NCBI RefSeq assembly: GCF_000498395.2
Contig: NZ_CP010979.1
Location: forward strand, 1,178,001 to 1,242,000
DNA from: Pseudomonas putida S13.1.2
GTDB taxonomy: Bacteria; Pseudomonadota; Gammaproteobacteria; Pseudomonadales; Pseudomonadaceae
Direction of reading: 5' to 3'
Length of the DNA: 64,000 bases
A model generated the notes under the pieces. That model was not told the origin of the DNA. It worked only from the letters and a program-made list of their open reading frames with translations, and did not search any database. The stretch's first letter is position 1, and every line of letters begins with the position of its first letter. The position numbers and the translations under genes were made by a program. This document shows, piece by piece, positions 1 to 8,583 of this stretch.

Positions 1-2
1 AA

Positions 3-464
3 AACCCGCAACTGCTTTACCTGGGCATGCAGGACCTGTGGTACAGCTTCAACCTGTTCGATGCACAGGCCTGGTTTGCTCGCGACTACATGCTGGGGCG
101 CATCAAGCTGCCGACCAAGGCTGGCATGCAGGCCGACAGTGCGCGCTGGCGCGAGGATGAGGAGCAGCTGGCAACCACTGCTTCGATGTATGAATTCCAG
201 GGCCGATACATCAAGCACCTGATCGAGCAGACGGATTACCCGCGCTTCGACATCGATGCGGTCAACCGCATCTTCCTGCAATGGAAGACCGACAAGAAGC
301 ACGACATCATGGGCTACCGCGACAAATCGTACCGCTCGGTGATCACCGGCACCAAAGCGGTACCTCACCATACCCGCTGGATGCAGGCCATGGACGACTC
401 GCTGCAGGAGTACCTGCGCGAAACGGATGGCAAGCAAGGCGAGGTGAAGGTGCTGCGCGGGTAG
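3..464 (+). CDS. Flavin-containing monooxygenase, C-terminal part (partial)
   Basis: The reading frame is open from the left edge to a TAG at 464, giving the last 153 or so residues of a larger protein. The aromatic-rich segments (LGMQDLWYSFNLFD near the start, then YEFQGRYIKHLIEQ and TRWMQAMDDSL) resemble the C-terminal third of bacterial FMO-type, trimethylamine-monooxygenase-like enzymes, which oxygenate soft nucleophiles with FAD and NADPH. The two dinucleotide-binding GxGxxG motifs that would confirm the family lie outside the window. The substrate cannot be inferred. Stop-to-start distance to the next gene is about 105 bases. Confidence 0.65.
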   Translation, partial: NPQLLYLGMQDLWYSFNLFDAQAWFARDYMLGRIKLPTKAGMQADSARWREDEEQLATTASMYEFQGRYIKHLIEQTDYPRFDIDAVNRIFLQWKTDKKHDIMGYRDKSYRSVITGTKAVPHHTRWMQAMDDSLQEYLRETDGKQGEVKVLRG

Positions 465-569
465 CTGCCGGACCGACCAGCACGATCAGGATGCGTGCAA
501 GCGGGGAAGTGTTTTGCCGTACCGACGCTCCCCGCGTATCATTTGCGACATGGTTGGTCGGAGATTGAT

Positions 570-1109
570 ATGTCGCTTTACAGTGCTGGCGTCGAATACG
601 GCATCCATTGCCTGCTGTTTCTGGTAGGCGAGGGTGGTGAGAGCCGTGATTCCAGCGTGCGCGACCTGGCCGAGTTGCAGGGCGTGCCGCAGGAATACCT
701 GGCCAAGGTTTTCACCAAGCTGGCACGTGCCGGGTTGGTGGCCGCCACCGAAGGCGTGCGCGGTGGTTTCCGCCTGGCGCGACCGGCGGCTGAAATCACC
801 GTGCTGGATATCGTCAACGCCATCGACGGGCCGAAGAAGATTTTCGATTGCCGCGAGATCCGCGAACGCTGCACGCTGTTCGAGGGCTCGCCGCCCGCTT
901 GGGCGACGGAAGGCACCTGTGCGATTCATGCCGTGATGCTGGGGGCGCAGAAGCGCATGGAAGAGGCGTTGGCGCAGCAAACTGTTCTGGCATTGGCAAT
1001 GCGCTTCGGGCGCAAGGCCCCGGCCGAGTTCGGCCAACAGGTGAATAGCTGGATGGGTGAGCGGCGCGAGGGTAAAGGGGGCGGGGATATACCCGTCAGC
1101 CAGGTCTGA
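570..1109 (+). CDS. Rrf2-family transcriptional regulator
   Basis: This 179-residue protein is typical of Rrf2 regulators (IscR, NsrR, CymR). It has an N-terminal winged helix, residues 1-80, with the family pattern MSLYSAGVEYGIHCLLFL, the helix RDLAELQGVPQEYLAKV and the wing GVRGGFRLARP. Three cysteines at about residues 94, 101 and 117 sit where Rrf2 proteins hold an Fe-S cluster, but the second gap (15 residues) is wider than in IscR, so cluster binding is uncertain. I chose ATG 570 over an upstream in-frame start because GGAG precedes it at proper spacing and the family N-terminus begins there. The target may be itself or the upstream monooxygenase. Confidence 0.9.
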   Translation: MSLYSAGVEYGIHCLLFLVGEGGESRDSSVRDLAELQGVPQEYLAKVFTKLARAGLVAATEGVRGGFRLARPAAEITVLDIVNAIDGPKKIFDCREIRERCTLFEGSPPAWATEGTCAIHAVMLGAQKRMEEALAQQTVLALAMRFGRKAPAEFGQQVNSWMGERREGKGGGDIPVSQV

Positions 1110-1120
1110 ATGTGTTACCT

Positions 1121-1222
1121 GTACCGGCCTATTCGCGGGTGAACCCGCTCCCACAGGTACTTCACAGGTCTTGAAAGCTGTGGTGACCCTGTGGGAGCGG
1201 GTTCACGCGAATAGGCCGGTAC
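1121..1222. repeat. Paired REP element (GCGGGT type)
   Basis: Two inverted REP units (1121-1160 and 1189-1222) share GGCCTATTCGCG and CCCGCTCCCACAGG and could fold into one long hairpin. The pair sits between the convergent Rrf2 (+) and AraC-type (-) genes, where it may stop transcription from either side. Confidence 0.85.
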
Positions 1223-1235
1223 AGGAGTAACGCTT

Positions 1236-2147
1236 TCAGCGCCCCTCATGCTGGCGCCGATACGCCCCCGGCTGCACCCCCACCGCCTTGGCAAACGCCC
1301 GGGTAAACGCCGCCACCGACTGATAGCCCACCTGCGCACCCACTTGCTCCACGGTATTACCCGCCCGTAGCAACTGGCTGGCATGGCGCATGCGCAGCGC
1401 CAGCAGCACTTGCCCCGGCGATTGCCCGGCCAGTTCATTGAAACGCTTGAAAAACGCCGACCGCGACAAGCCGGTGCAGGCGGCCATGCTCTCCAGCGTC
1501 CAGGCTTGCCCCGGTTGCTCGATCAACTGTTCCAGCAGCCCGGCAAACGCTGGCTGGCGGGCAAGGGCGACCAGCCCGCCCAGTGGCTGCCCGGCAATGA
1601 CCTGCTGGCGCAGCACGTACAGGAACAACAGGTGCGTCAGGCGCTCCAGCAACGTCTGTGACGGGCCGGCGGCCCGCCGGCATTCTTCCAGAATCAGCTC
1701 GAACAGCGCCCGCGCCGCACTGCCGGCGGGGTCTTCGGCGCGCAGCAGGATCCAGTCGGCCAAGCCTTCGACAATCAGTGAAGACAGGCCGGACTGGAAA
1801 TGGAAGAAGCCACAAACCAGCCCGACGCCGTCGCTGGCTTCGCTATCCAGTGCCTGCATGGCCTGGCGCGGTTGGGCGCAGGCGTCGACCGGGTCCTGAT
1901 CGCTGGACAAGCGATAGGCAAGGTCGCGCAACAGGAATACTGCATCTCCCTTCTCCAGGCGCACCGGTTGCGGCTGGCCGTCGATGTGCAGCCAGCAATG
2001 CCCTTGCACCACCAGGTGGAAGCTGGCGCGGCCCATGCCCTGGGTGCTGGCGTGCCAGCCACCGCAGTAGCGGCCGACATGAAACAGGCTGGCATCGAGC
2101 TCCAGGCCCTCTAATAACCAATCGACAAGGTGGCTGGACGAAATCAT
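1236..2147 (-). CDS. AraC-family transcriptional regulator
   Basis: The 303-residue protein has an N-terminal cupin-like sensor (AraC_binding_2/cupin_6 type, with SFHLVVQGHCWLHIDGQ and LEKGDAVFLLRDLAYRL) and a C-terminal double helix-turn-helix (TLESMAACTGLSRSAFFKRF and TVEQVGAQVGYQSVAAFTRA). The gene is divergent from the AhpD-like gene with about 100 bases between start codons, so it probably activates that gene and the acyl-CoA-dehydrogenase/ABC operon beyond it. The ligand is unknown. The start at 2147 keeps the full sensor domain. Confidence 0.9.
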   Translation of the reverse strand: MISSSHLVDWLLEGLELDASLFHVGRYCGGWHASTQGMGRASFHLVVQGHCWLHIDGQPQPVRLEKGDAVFLLRDLAYRLSSDQDPVDACAQPRQAMQALDSEASDGVGLVCGFFHFQSGLSSLIVEGLADWILLRAEDPAGSAARALFELILEECRRAAGPSQTLLERLTHLLFLYVLRQQVIAGQPLGGLVALARQPAFAGLLEQLIEQPGQAWTLESMAACTGLSRSAFFKRFNELAGQSPGQVLLALRMRHASQLLRAGNTVEQVGAQVGYQSVAAFTRAFAKAVGVQPGAYRRQHEGR

Positions 2148-2249
2148 CTAATACAAAGACTCAGGAACAAGGAAAGGCGACTGATGAATATGGAGGGTAA
2201 TTCTTATAACCAACAGACTGTAGTGACACCCATCAAAGGAGACCACTCC

Positions 2250-2810
2250 ATGTCCTCGCGCATTACTTTACACACGCTGCAGAGTGCTCCGGAAGCGGCC
2301 CGGCCGTTTCTCGAGAATGCCCAGAAGAATTCCGGCTTCATCCCCAACCTGCTGGGCGTGCTGGCCAACGCCCCGGCGGCGCTGGAAACCTACGTGACCG
2401 TTTCGGCACTCAATGGCAAGTCCGAGCTGAGCCTGGCCGAGCGAGAAGTGGTGCAACTCATTGCTGCCACCCTGCATGGCTGCGATTTTTGCGTGGCCGG
2501 CCACACCGCTGTGGCGCTGAACAAGGCCAAGCTGCCGCAGGAGGTGGTCGATGCCCTGCGTGCCCGTGGCGAACTGCCCGATGCCCGTTACGAAACCCTG
2601 GCCGCATTTGCTCGCGAAGTGATTGCCACCCGTGGCAATGTCAGCGAGGCCACCTACCAGGCCTTCCGTGAAGCTGGCTTCAGCGAAGGCAACGCGCTGG
2701 AAGTGATTTTGGGGGTCAGCCTCGCAACCCTGTGCAACTTTGCTAATGTTTTCGCCCAGACGCCACTCAACGACGAGCTTGGCAAATACCGCTGGCAGCC
2801 TTCTGCGTAG
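2250..2810 (+). CDS. Carboxymuconolactone decarboxylase / AhpD-like protein
   Basis: This 186-residue protein belongs to the CMD/AhpD fold. The redox motif CDFCVAGH (Cys78, Cys81, His85) is the AhpD-type active site that reduces peroxides or relays thiol electrons. An earlier in-frame start at 2130 exists, but ATG 2250 has an AAAGGAG ribosome site at good spacing and starts the domain properly. It is the first gene after the divergent AraC regulator and precedes the flavoenzyme/ABC operon by about 97 bases with one REP unit between. AhpD-like proteins next to flavin enzymes often protect against peroxide or take part in the oxidation; the role here is inference. Confidence 0.85.
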   Translation: MSSRITLHTLQSAPEAARPFLENAQKNSGFIPNLLGVLANAPAALETYVTVSALNGKSELSLAEREVVQLIAATLHGCDFCVAGHTAVALNKAKLPQEVVDALRARGELPDARYETLAAFAREVIATRGNVSEATYQAFREAGFSEGNALEVILGVSLATLCNFANVFAQTPLNDELGKYRWQPSA

Positions 2811-2839
2811 CCCGGTGTGCTTGGGCCATGACGCAGTCG

Positions 2840-2884
2840 TTGTAGGAGCGGCCTTGTGCCGCGAACGGGCCGCATAGCGGCCCC
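2840..2884. repeat. Single REP unit (GGCCTTGTG type)
   Basis: A lone unit with TAGGAGCGGCCTTGTG followed by a GGGCCGCATAGCGGCCC hairpin lies between the AhpD-like gene and the flavoenzyme gene. Its partner copy is missing. Confidence 0.7.
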
Positions 2885-2907
2885 AGCGTTTTCAAAGGAG
2901 CAAGACC

Positions 2908-3972
2908 ATGCAAGATTGTGCATTTCGACACTGGCTGGATGCCAATGCCGAGGCCATCGACCGGGGCCTGTGCGAACCGCAGCAGGTGCTGGCGCAGATC
3001 GCCGAATCACAGCTGTTGCGCATTGGTGTCGACCCGGCCCTGGGCGGCACGGGCGGGCAGGTGACCGACGCGGTCGAGGCGATTGCCGCCATCGCCAGCC
3101 GCTCGTTGGCGGCGGCCTTCGTCTGCTGGGGCCAGCGTGCCTTTATCGAATACCTGTTGCACAGCCCCAACCAGCCCCTGCGCGAGCGCCTGCTGCCGCG
3201 CTTGCTGACAGGCGAGCTGGCCGGCGCCACCGGGCTGTCCAACGCCATGAAGTTCCTTTCCGGCATTGAAGCGTTGCAGGTGCGTGGCCGGCCGGCAGCC
3301 GATGGCTGGCACCTGGAAGGGCGCCTGCACTGGGTGACCAACCTGCGCAAAAGCGGCTTCGTGGTGGCGGCGGCCATCGAAGATGAAGCCGGCGGCGCGC
3401 CGTTCGTACTGGCCATTCCTTCCGACGCCCTGGGCCTGGAGCGCTCCGACGACCTGCAACTGATGGGCCTGCAGTCGAGCAACACGGCGGCACTGGCCTT
3501 CCACCAGGTGCCGTTGGCGCGGGACTGGCTGCTGCACGAGAATGCGCGCGAGTTCCTGCCACGGGTACGCCCGGCATTCCTGGCGCTGCAGTGCGGCATG
3601 GCCATCGGCCTGGCGCGACGGGCGCTGGACGAGGTTCAGGAGCACCTGCACGGCCGCGCCTCGTTCCTCGACGAAGCCCGGCAGGTGCTCAGCGAGCGCC
3701 TGGAAAACACCGTCAGCGAGCTCAAGCAGGGCCTGCTCGAAGGCCGCTTCCAGCAACAGCCGGCGGCCTTGTTCAAGCTGCGCATCACCTTGGCTGAGTG
3801 TGCCGCCGATGCAGTCCAGCTAGAGTTGCAGGCCAGCGGCGGCAAGGCCTACCTCAGCGAGTATGGCGAAGGCTTCGCCCGCCGCTGGCGTGAGTCGGCC
3901 TTTGTGCCGATCGTCACCCCCAGCCTGGTGCAATTGCGCGCCGAACTGCAACGCCAGGCGGGCGCGGCATGA
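2908..3972 (+). CDS. Acyl-CoA dehydrogenase-like flavoprotein
   Basis: The 354-residue product resembles the acyl-CoA dehydrogenase superfamily: an N-terminal helical domain, a middle segment (TGELAGATGLSNAMKF, then LHWVTNLRKSGFVVAAAI) and a C-terminal four-helix domain ending RWRESAFVPIVTPSLVQLR. It is shorter than fatty-acid-oxidising members (about 380-400 residues) and closer in look to the SfnB/DszC-type flavin-dependent enzymes of sulfur scavenging. AAAGGAG lies upstream of ATG 2908. Its stop overlaps the ABC ATPase start (ATGA), so it is translated with an importer of the sulfonate/nitrate/taurine class. Oxidation of the imported compound is therefore likely, but the substrate is unknown. 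Confidence 0.75.
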   Translation: MQDCAFRHWLDANAEAIDRGLCEPQQVLAQIAESQLLRIGVDPALGGTGGQVTDAVEAIAAIASRSLAAAFVCWGQRAFIEYLLHSPNQPLRERLLPRLLTGELAGATGLSNAMKFLSGIEALQVRGRPAADGWHLEGRLHWVTNLRKSGFVVAAAIEDEAGGAPFVLAIPSDALGLERSDDLQLMGLQSSNTAALAFHQVPLARDWLLHENAREFLPRVRPAFLALQCGMAIGLARRALDEVQEHLHGRASFLDEARQVLSERLENTVSELKQGLLEGRFQQQPAALFKLRITLAECAADAVQLELQASGGKAYLSEYGEGFARRWRESAFVPIVTPSLVQLRAELQRQAGAA

Positions 3973-4790
3973 GTGAAGTGTTGCTCGAAGCCCGCGACAT
4001 CAGCCTGGGCTACCCGCGGGAGGGTGGCTGGCAGCAGGTGCTGGCGCAGTTCGACCTGCAGTTGGCGCCAGGCGAAGTGGTGAGCATTCTTGGCCCTAGT
4101 GGCGTCGGCAAATCCAGCCTGCTGCGGGTGCTGGCCGGCCTGCAACAACCCGGGGGCGGCAGCGTGAGCCTGCACGGCCAGCCGCTGCAAGGGCCGCACC
4201 CGCGCCTGGCGGTGGCCTTTCAGGACCCGAGCCTGCTGCCCTGGCTGAACCTGGAAAAGAACGTCGCCTTCGGCCTCGACTTTGCCCGCCAGCCCAAGCT
4301 GGCCGCTGACGAGCGGCGCGCGCGCATCGACCATGCAATTGCCGCCGTCGGCCTGGCCCACGCCCGTGGCCAGTACCCGGCGCAGTTGTCCGGTGGCATG
4401 GCCCAGCGCACCGCGCTGGCCCGCTGCCTGGCCCGCCAGCCCGAAGTGCTGCTGCTCGACGAGCCGTTCGGCGCGCTGGATGAAGTGACCCGCGCCGACA
4501 TGCAGCAACTGCTGCTGCAACTGATCGCCACCCACAACACCGCGGCGGTACTGATCACCCACGATATAGACGAAGCCCTGCTGCTGTCCGACCGGGTCCT
4601 GCTACTGGGCAACCACCCAGCGCACATCCTCGGCCAGTGGCACATCGACCTGCCGCAACCGCGCGCCCAACGGGTCGAAGAACTGGGCGCGTTGCGCATC
4701 GAAATCCTCAAAACCCTTCGGCGGGCAAGCCGCACAGGCGAACCTACCCCAACCCCGTTGCCCTCGGAGGCTGTCCATGTGCATGGATGA
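3969..4790 (+). CDS. ABC transporter ATP-binding protein (NitT/TauT family)
   Basis: The 273-residue ATPase carries Walker A GPSGVGKSS (residues 42-50), a Q-loop (AFQDPSLLPW), the signature LSGGMAQR (about 140) and Walker B LLLDEPFGALD (about 161), in the arrangement of SsuB/TauB/NrtD. It powers uptake by the permease encoded at 5982-6737. It overlaps the flavoenzyme stop by 4 bases and the binding-protein start by 14 bases, showing a tightly coupled operon. Confidence 0.93.
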   Translation: MSEVLLEARDISLGYPREGGWQQVLAQFDLQLAPGEVVSILGPSGVGKSSLLRVLAGLQQPGGGSVSLHGQPLQGPHPRLAVAFQDPSLLPWLNLEKNVAFGLDFARQPKLAADERRARIDHAIAAVGLAHARGQYPAQLSGGMAQRTALARCLARQPEVLLLDEPFGALDEVTRADMQQLLLQLIATHNTAAVLITHDIDEALLLSDRVLLLGNHPAHILGQWHIDLPQPRAQRVEELGALRIEILKTLRRASRTGEPTPTPLPSEAVHVHG

Positions 4791-5982
4791 CTGCTGTTCC
4801 ACTTCTTCGCGTCGTGATTTTCTAAAGCTTGGGGCCATGCTCACCGCCGCCGGTGCGCTGCCGTTGCTGTCGAGCTTGCAGGCGCGCGCCGCTGCCGAGC
4901 CGGATGCGCCGGTGCGCATCGGTTACCTGCCGATCACCGACGCCACGCCGCTGCTGGTGGCCCATAACAACGGCCTGTTCGAGGCCGAAGGCATCAAGGC
5001 CGAGCGCCCGGTGCTGCTGCGCAGCTGGGCGCAGGTGATTGAGGCGTTCATCTCTGGCCAGGTCAACGTCATCCACCTGCTGTCGCCGATGACTGTATGG
5101 GCGCGTTATGGCAGCAAAGTGCCGGCCAAGGTGGTGGCCTGGAACCACGTGGGCGGTTCAGGCCTGACGGTGGCACCCGATATCACAGACATGAAACAGC
5201 TCGGTGGCAAGACCGTGGCCATCCCGTTCTGGTACTCGATCCACAATGTGGTGCTGCAACAGATGCTCAACGACAACGGCCTGACGCCGGTGTCGAAGCC
5301 GGCCAATGCGCAGCTGGCCGCCACCGAGGTCAACCTGCTGGTGCTGCCGCCATCCGACATGCCGCCAGCACTGGCCAGCAAGCGCATTGCCGGCTACATC
5401 GTCGCCGAGCCGTTCAACGCCCTGGCCGAGAACCTCAAGGTTGGCCGCGTGCAGCGCTTTACCGGCGATGTATGGCGCAACCACGCCTGCTGCGTGGTGT
5501 TCATGCATGAGCATGACCTGAACAACCGCCCGGAATGGTCGCAGAAGGTGGTGAATGCCATCGTCAAGGCCCAGCACTGGACCCGCGACCACCGCGCCGA
5601 AGCCGCTGCGTTGCTGTCCAAGGCCGGCCCTAACAAGTACACCCCGCACGAGCCCGCGGTGCTGGCCAAGGTGCTGGCGCCGGCCGCCGAGGACCGTGCC
5701 GGCTACGTTGCCAGTGGCGCCATTCGCCATCAGCAGTGGGACGAAAAGCGCATCGACTTCCAGCCATACCCGTTCCCCAGTTACACCGAAGAGCTGGTCA
5801 AACGCCTGAAAACCACCCTGATCGAAGGTGATAACGCGTTCCTTGCCGGGCTTGATCCGGCGCAGACCGCCCGCGACCTGGTCGACGATCGCTTCGTGCG
5901 TAATGCCATCGCTGCGGTTGGTGGCCCGTCGGTGTTCGGTATTGCCGACAACTTCGAGCGTAGCGAGGAGTTCGCCGTCTGA
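4777..5982 (+). CDS. ABC transporter substrate-binding protein (NitT/TauT family, Tat signal)
   Basis: The 401-residue protein starts with a twin-arginine signal (SSRRDFLKLG, residues 9-18) followed by a hydrophobic stretch and an Ala-rich cleavage region near residue 38, so it is probably exported folded. The mature part has the NMT1/SsuA-like fold: RIGYLPITDATPLLVA, then GLFEAEGI and AFISGQVNVIHLL. It delivers an unknown small compound to the permease at 5982-6737. GGAGG six bases upstream of ATG 4777 supports that start; ATG 4783 is a weaker choice. A Tat signal is uncommon for this family and may suggest cofactor or metal binding, which is inference. Confidence 0.88.
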   Translation: MCMDDCCSTSSRRDFLKLGAMLTAAGALPLLSSLQARAAAEPDAPVRIGYLPITDATPLLVAHNNGLFEAEGIKAERPVLLRSWAQVIEAFISGQVNVIHLLSPMTVWARYGSKVPAKVVAWNHVGGSGLTVAPDITDMKQLGGKTVAIPFWYSIHNVVLQQMLNDNGLTPVSKPANAQLAATEVNLLVLPPSDMPPALASKRIAGYIVAEPFNALAENLKVGRVQRFTGDVWRNHACCVVFMHEHDLNNRPEWSQKVVNAIVKAQHWTRDHRAEAAALLSKAGPNKYTPHEPAVLAKVLAPAAEDRAGYVASGAIRHQQWDEKRIDFQPYPFPSYTEELVKRLKTTLIEGDNAFLAGLDPAQTARDLVDDRFVRNAIAAVGGPSVFGIADNFERSEEFAV

Positions 5983-6737
5983 TGCGCACGCATGTGGTAC
6001 ACGCCAGCCTTGGGCTGGCTGGGTTGCTGGCTTTGTTGCTGCTGTGGTGGGCCGGTGTTGCCGTGTTTGGCCAGGCCGAAGGGCTGTCGGCGCGCTTTTC
6101 GCCGGCGGCAACGTTGGCCAGCCTGGTCGAGCTGTTGGGGCAGGGTGAGGTTTACGGGCACATCTGGGTCAGCCTCAAACGTATTCTGGTCGGGCTGCTG
6201 CTGGCGCTGCTGATTGGCGTGCCGTTGGGTTTACTGGTGGGCAGCTACCGGCATCTGGAAGCGGCGACCACGCCGGCGTTCCAGTTTTTGCGCATGATCT
6301 CGCCCTTGTCGTGGATGCCGGTGGTGGTGATGCTGATGGGCGTGGGTGACCAGCCGATCTACTTCCTGCTGGCGTTTGCCGCGTTATGGCCGATCTTGCT
6401 GAACACCGCGGCGGGCGTCAGGCAGTTGGACCCACGCTGGCTGCAACTGAGCCGCAGCTTGAGCGCCACGCGCTGGGAAACCTTGTGCAAGGTGATCGTG
6501 CCGGGTGTGATCGGCCACGTGTTGACCGGCGTGCGCCTGGCCATCGGCATTCTGTGGATCGTGCTGGTGCCGTGCGAAATGCTCGGGGTGAGTGCGGGAT
6601 TGGGGTATTTCATCCTCGATACCCGCGACCGGCTGGCGTATTCCGAACTGATGGCGATGGTTCTGCTGATTGGCGTGTTGGGGTTTGTGCTGGACGCCTT
6701 GGCGCGCGGGCTGCATCGGCGCTGGGTGCATGGCTGA
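5982..6737 (+). CDS. ABC transporter permease (NitT/TauT family)
   Basis: This 251-residue membrane protein has about six hydrophobic segments and the cytoplasmic EAA-type loop (LNTAAGVRQLDPRWLQLSRS) that contacts the ATPase, as in SsuC/TauC. The start codon overlaps the previous stop (TGATG), with GAGGAG as ribosome site. It is the last gene of the AhpD-flavoenzyme-importer locus and is followed by a REP pair. Confidence 0.92.
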   Translation: MRTHVVHASLGLAGLLALLLLWWAGVAVFGQAEGLSARFSPAATLASLVELLGQGEVYGHIWVSLKRILVGLLLALLIGVPLGLLVGSYRHLEAATTPAFQFLRMISPLSWMPVVVMLMGVGDQPIYFLLAFAALWPILLNTAAGVRQLDPRWLQLSRSLSATRWETLCKVIVPGVIGHVLTGVRLAIGILWIVLVPCEMLGVSAGLGYFILDTRDRLAYSELMAMVLLIGVLGFVLDALARGLHRRWVHG

Positions 6738-6740
6738 AGG

Positions 6741-6890
6741 GCCAATGTGGCTGCTTCGCGGGCTCGCCCGCTCCCACAGTGACCGCGCAAACTTTCAACG
6801 TTTGAGCAGGACAGTTGCTCCATAGGGACTGCGCCGTTCTTGAGATCACGCTATCCCTGTGGGAGCGGGCGAGCCCGCGAAGTGGCCGGT
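6741..6890. repeat. Paired REP element
   Basis: Inverted units at 6749-6779 and 6857-6889 (CTTCGCGGGCTCGCCCGCTC and its complement) lie just after the permease stop and may end the operon transcript. Confidence 0.8.
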
Positions 6891-7200
6891 GCGTTGTAAT
6901 CATATACTGCAGATAACGTGGGGCGGGGTTTAGCCGGTAAGGGAGTGGTAGAAGGCAGGAGAAGTGTTACTGCGCATGCCCTTTGCTTGAAACGCTCCCC
7001 CGACACCGGTAGTCTTTGCCCGCTGCTGTCAATCCAGCAGCCGGGTTTGGTCACCCGCAATCATCAAGGCGCACAAGCGCCCGCTCTGCGATACAGTTGG
7101 CGCTTTTTTGCGCCCGGCTGTTTCGTTTTATGGCGGCTGTGCGTGGGGCGCCTCCGTGCGCGCCGGTTTCCTTGATTCCCGGTTGACCAACCCGCGTACA

Positions 7201-7236
7201 GTCGCCACCCATTCGTTTGGTCACGTTGTGTGGCGG
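7201..7236 (+). promoter_or_regulatory. Leader hairpin upstream of DUF3077 gene
   Basis: GTCGCCAC (7201-7208) can pair with GTGGCGGC (7229-7236) with one G-U pair, placing a stem about 25 bases before the start codon and just ahead of the AAGGAG ribosome site. It could tune translation; this is seen as a dyad only. Confidence 0.35.
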
Positions 7237-7261
7237 CTCCAGTGAATCAAGGAGCGACACA

Positions 7262-7591
7262 ATGACAAAAGGTTTACCTGATCCTCCCGCCCGCGCCACC
7301 ACGGCATCGTCCAGTTTCTCGACTTGCGAATGCAGCCATCCGCCGCTGTTTGCCGTGCGTTCTGGGGTGGACTACGAAGATGCGCTAGTGCACCTGTCCA
7401 CGCTGCTGAAAGGGGCGTTTGCGACCAACCTCAAAGCGTTGGAACTGGCCAAGGGGACCTGTCGTGACCTGCTATTGAGCAATGACCATGGGCTGGATTC
7501 GGCCAAGGCGGTGGTGGAGGCGCTGCTGGACGGGCTGGAGAGGCAGCAACTGGCCGGGCCGGGCAAGGCGGAGCAGGTGCGGGGTGTTTGA
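7262..7591 (+). CDS. DUF3077 domain protein
   Basis: The 109-residue protein resembles the DUF3077 proteins that occur as many paralogues in P. putida-group genomes (core FAVRSGVDYEDALVHLSTLL, then a helix ending LLDGLERQQL). The family has no known function. It is soluble with no signal peptide. AAGGAG precedes ATG 7262 at ideal spacing. It stands alone between two REP pairs. Confidence 0.75.
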   Translation: MTKGLPDPPARATTASSSFSTCECSHPPLFAVRSGVDYEDALVHLSTLLKGAFATNLKALELAKGTCRDLLLSNDHGLDSAKAVVEALLDGLERQQLAGPGKAEQVRGV

Positions 7592-7660
7592 GAGCCGGCT
7601 TGGGGCTTGTGTATGGGCTTCCAAGTGGTCGCTAATAGAAGTTTGGCGCCTGTGAGATCG

Positions 7661-7813
7661 AGCGCCGCTCGCGGCGCTTCGCGGGGCAAGCCCGCTCCCA
7701 CATTGACCGCATCACATTCAAGTCATGCGCCGTCCCTGTGACCCCAGGTACGGCGCAGTTCTCGAGGCCTGCGTTGTACCTGTGGGAGCGGGTTTACCCG
7801 CGAACAGGCCCTT
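7661..7813. repeat. Paired REP element
   Basis: Units at 7671-7711 (GCGCTTCGCGGGGCAAGC) and 7780-7813 (TGTGGGAGCGGGTTTACCCG) face each other between the DUF3077 (+) and GNAT (-) genes. The two arms belong to slightly different subtypes, so pairing is imperfect. Confidence 0.75.
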
Positions 7814-7816
7814 GGA

Positions 7817-8503
7817 TCAATGCACGGTCTTGCGCTGCCGTACGCACTCCAGCGCCTGGGCGGCCAGCTCATCCAGCCGTTCATCGCGCATCTGCTCCGC
7901 TTCGATCATTGCATCCTCACCCTGCTGGTTAAGCAGGTAGGTATGAATCTGCAGCACTTCAGCCGTTTGATAAATCGGTGCAATGTCCAGGCGCCCGATC
8001 AGCGCACCACTGGCCTGGCCGGTACTGCTCATCAGCACCTGCGGCCCGTTGGCGGCTACCACTTGCATGCCCATTGCCTCGAACCATGGCACCTGGTTGG
8101 CAAAGGCGTTCAATTCCACGCAGGCATGGCGTGCCTTCAGGTCGCCCAGCAGGGCGCGGGCGATGCCTTGGCGGCGATGGCTGGCGCGCACGGCAAGAAA
8201 GGCCAGTGAACACGCCTGCTCATCGTCCTCGGCCGGCAGCGACAGGGCAAAACCGAGCAACTGGTCCGGCGCCTCGGCATCCAGTGCAAGGGTCAGCGCC
8301 ACGGCAAGGCCGCGGGTGCCATCCAGCGCTTGCAGGTACTGGTGCACCTCCATGCCGACGCCGTACTGGTACAGCGGGTACAGCGGGTTGTCGGCGGTAA
8401 TGGCGACACTGCTCAGGTCGCCGACATGGTGGATCACCAGTTCGCGGATCTGGTTCTGGAAAGATTCGGGCGGCACGCTGTCGAGGCGGCTCAGGATGAA
8501 CAT
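7817..8503 (-). CDS. GNAT-family N-acetyltransferase
   Basis: The 228-residue protein has a GNAT core: the strand LLGFALSLP, then SLAFLAVRASHRRQGIARAL at about residues 99-118, which is motif A with the acetyl-CoA pyrophosphate loop RRQGIA. A C-terminal extension of about 60 residues (IYQTAEVLQIHTYLLNQQGE onward) is rich in acidic residues and glutamine. The acceptor is unknown. The stop lies directly against a REP pair. It is encoded next to argC but separated by about 80 bases. Confidence 0.8.
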   Translation of the reverse strand: MFILSRLDSVPPESFQNQIRELVIHHVGDLSSVAITADNPLYPLYQYGVGMEVHQYLQALDGTRGLAVALTLALDAEAPDQLLGFALSLPAEDDEQACSLAFLAVRASHRRQGIARALLGDLKARHACVELNAFANQVPWFEAMGMQVVAANGPQVLMSSTGQASGALIGRLDIAPIYQTAEVLQIHTYLLNQQGEDAMIEAEQMRDERLDELAAQALECVRQRKTVH

Positions 8504-8583
8504 CTGGGGGTGGGCTCCGGCGGGTGGGAATACAGCCCGGGCCAGGCTGGCGCGGGCTGTACAGTTTAACCGGTTTTGCCGTG

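Larger units (their letters stand above)
6738..7261. other. Intergenic region without a convincing gene
   Basis: After the REP pair (to 6890) the stretch 6891-7261 has no ORF with a good start and family match. It contains several GC-rich dyads, including a hairpin at 7201-7236 just upstream of the DUF3077 gene, and looks like a long promoter or untranslated leader. Confidence 0.5.

Noticed and set aside
6891..7261. Small ORF at 6918-7175 as a gene
   Set aside because: No ribosome site or family pattern is seen; the sequence looks like leader DNA with dyads.
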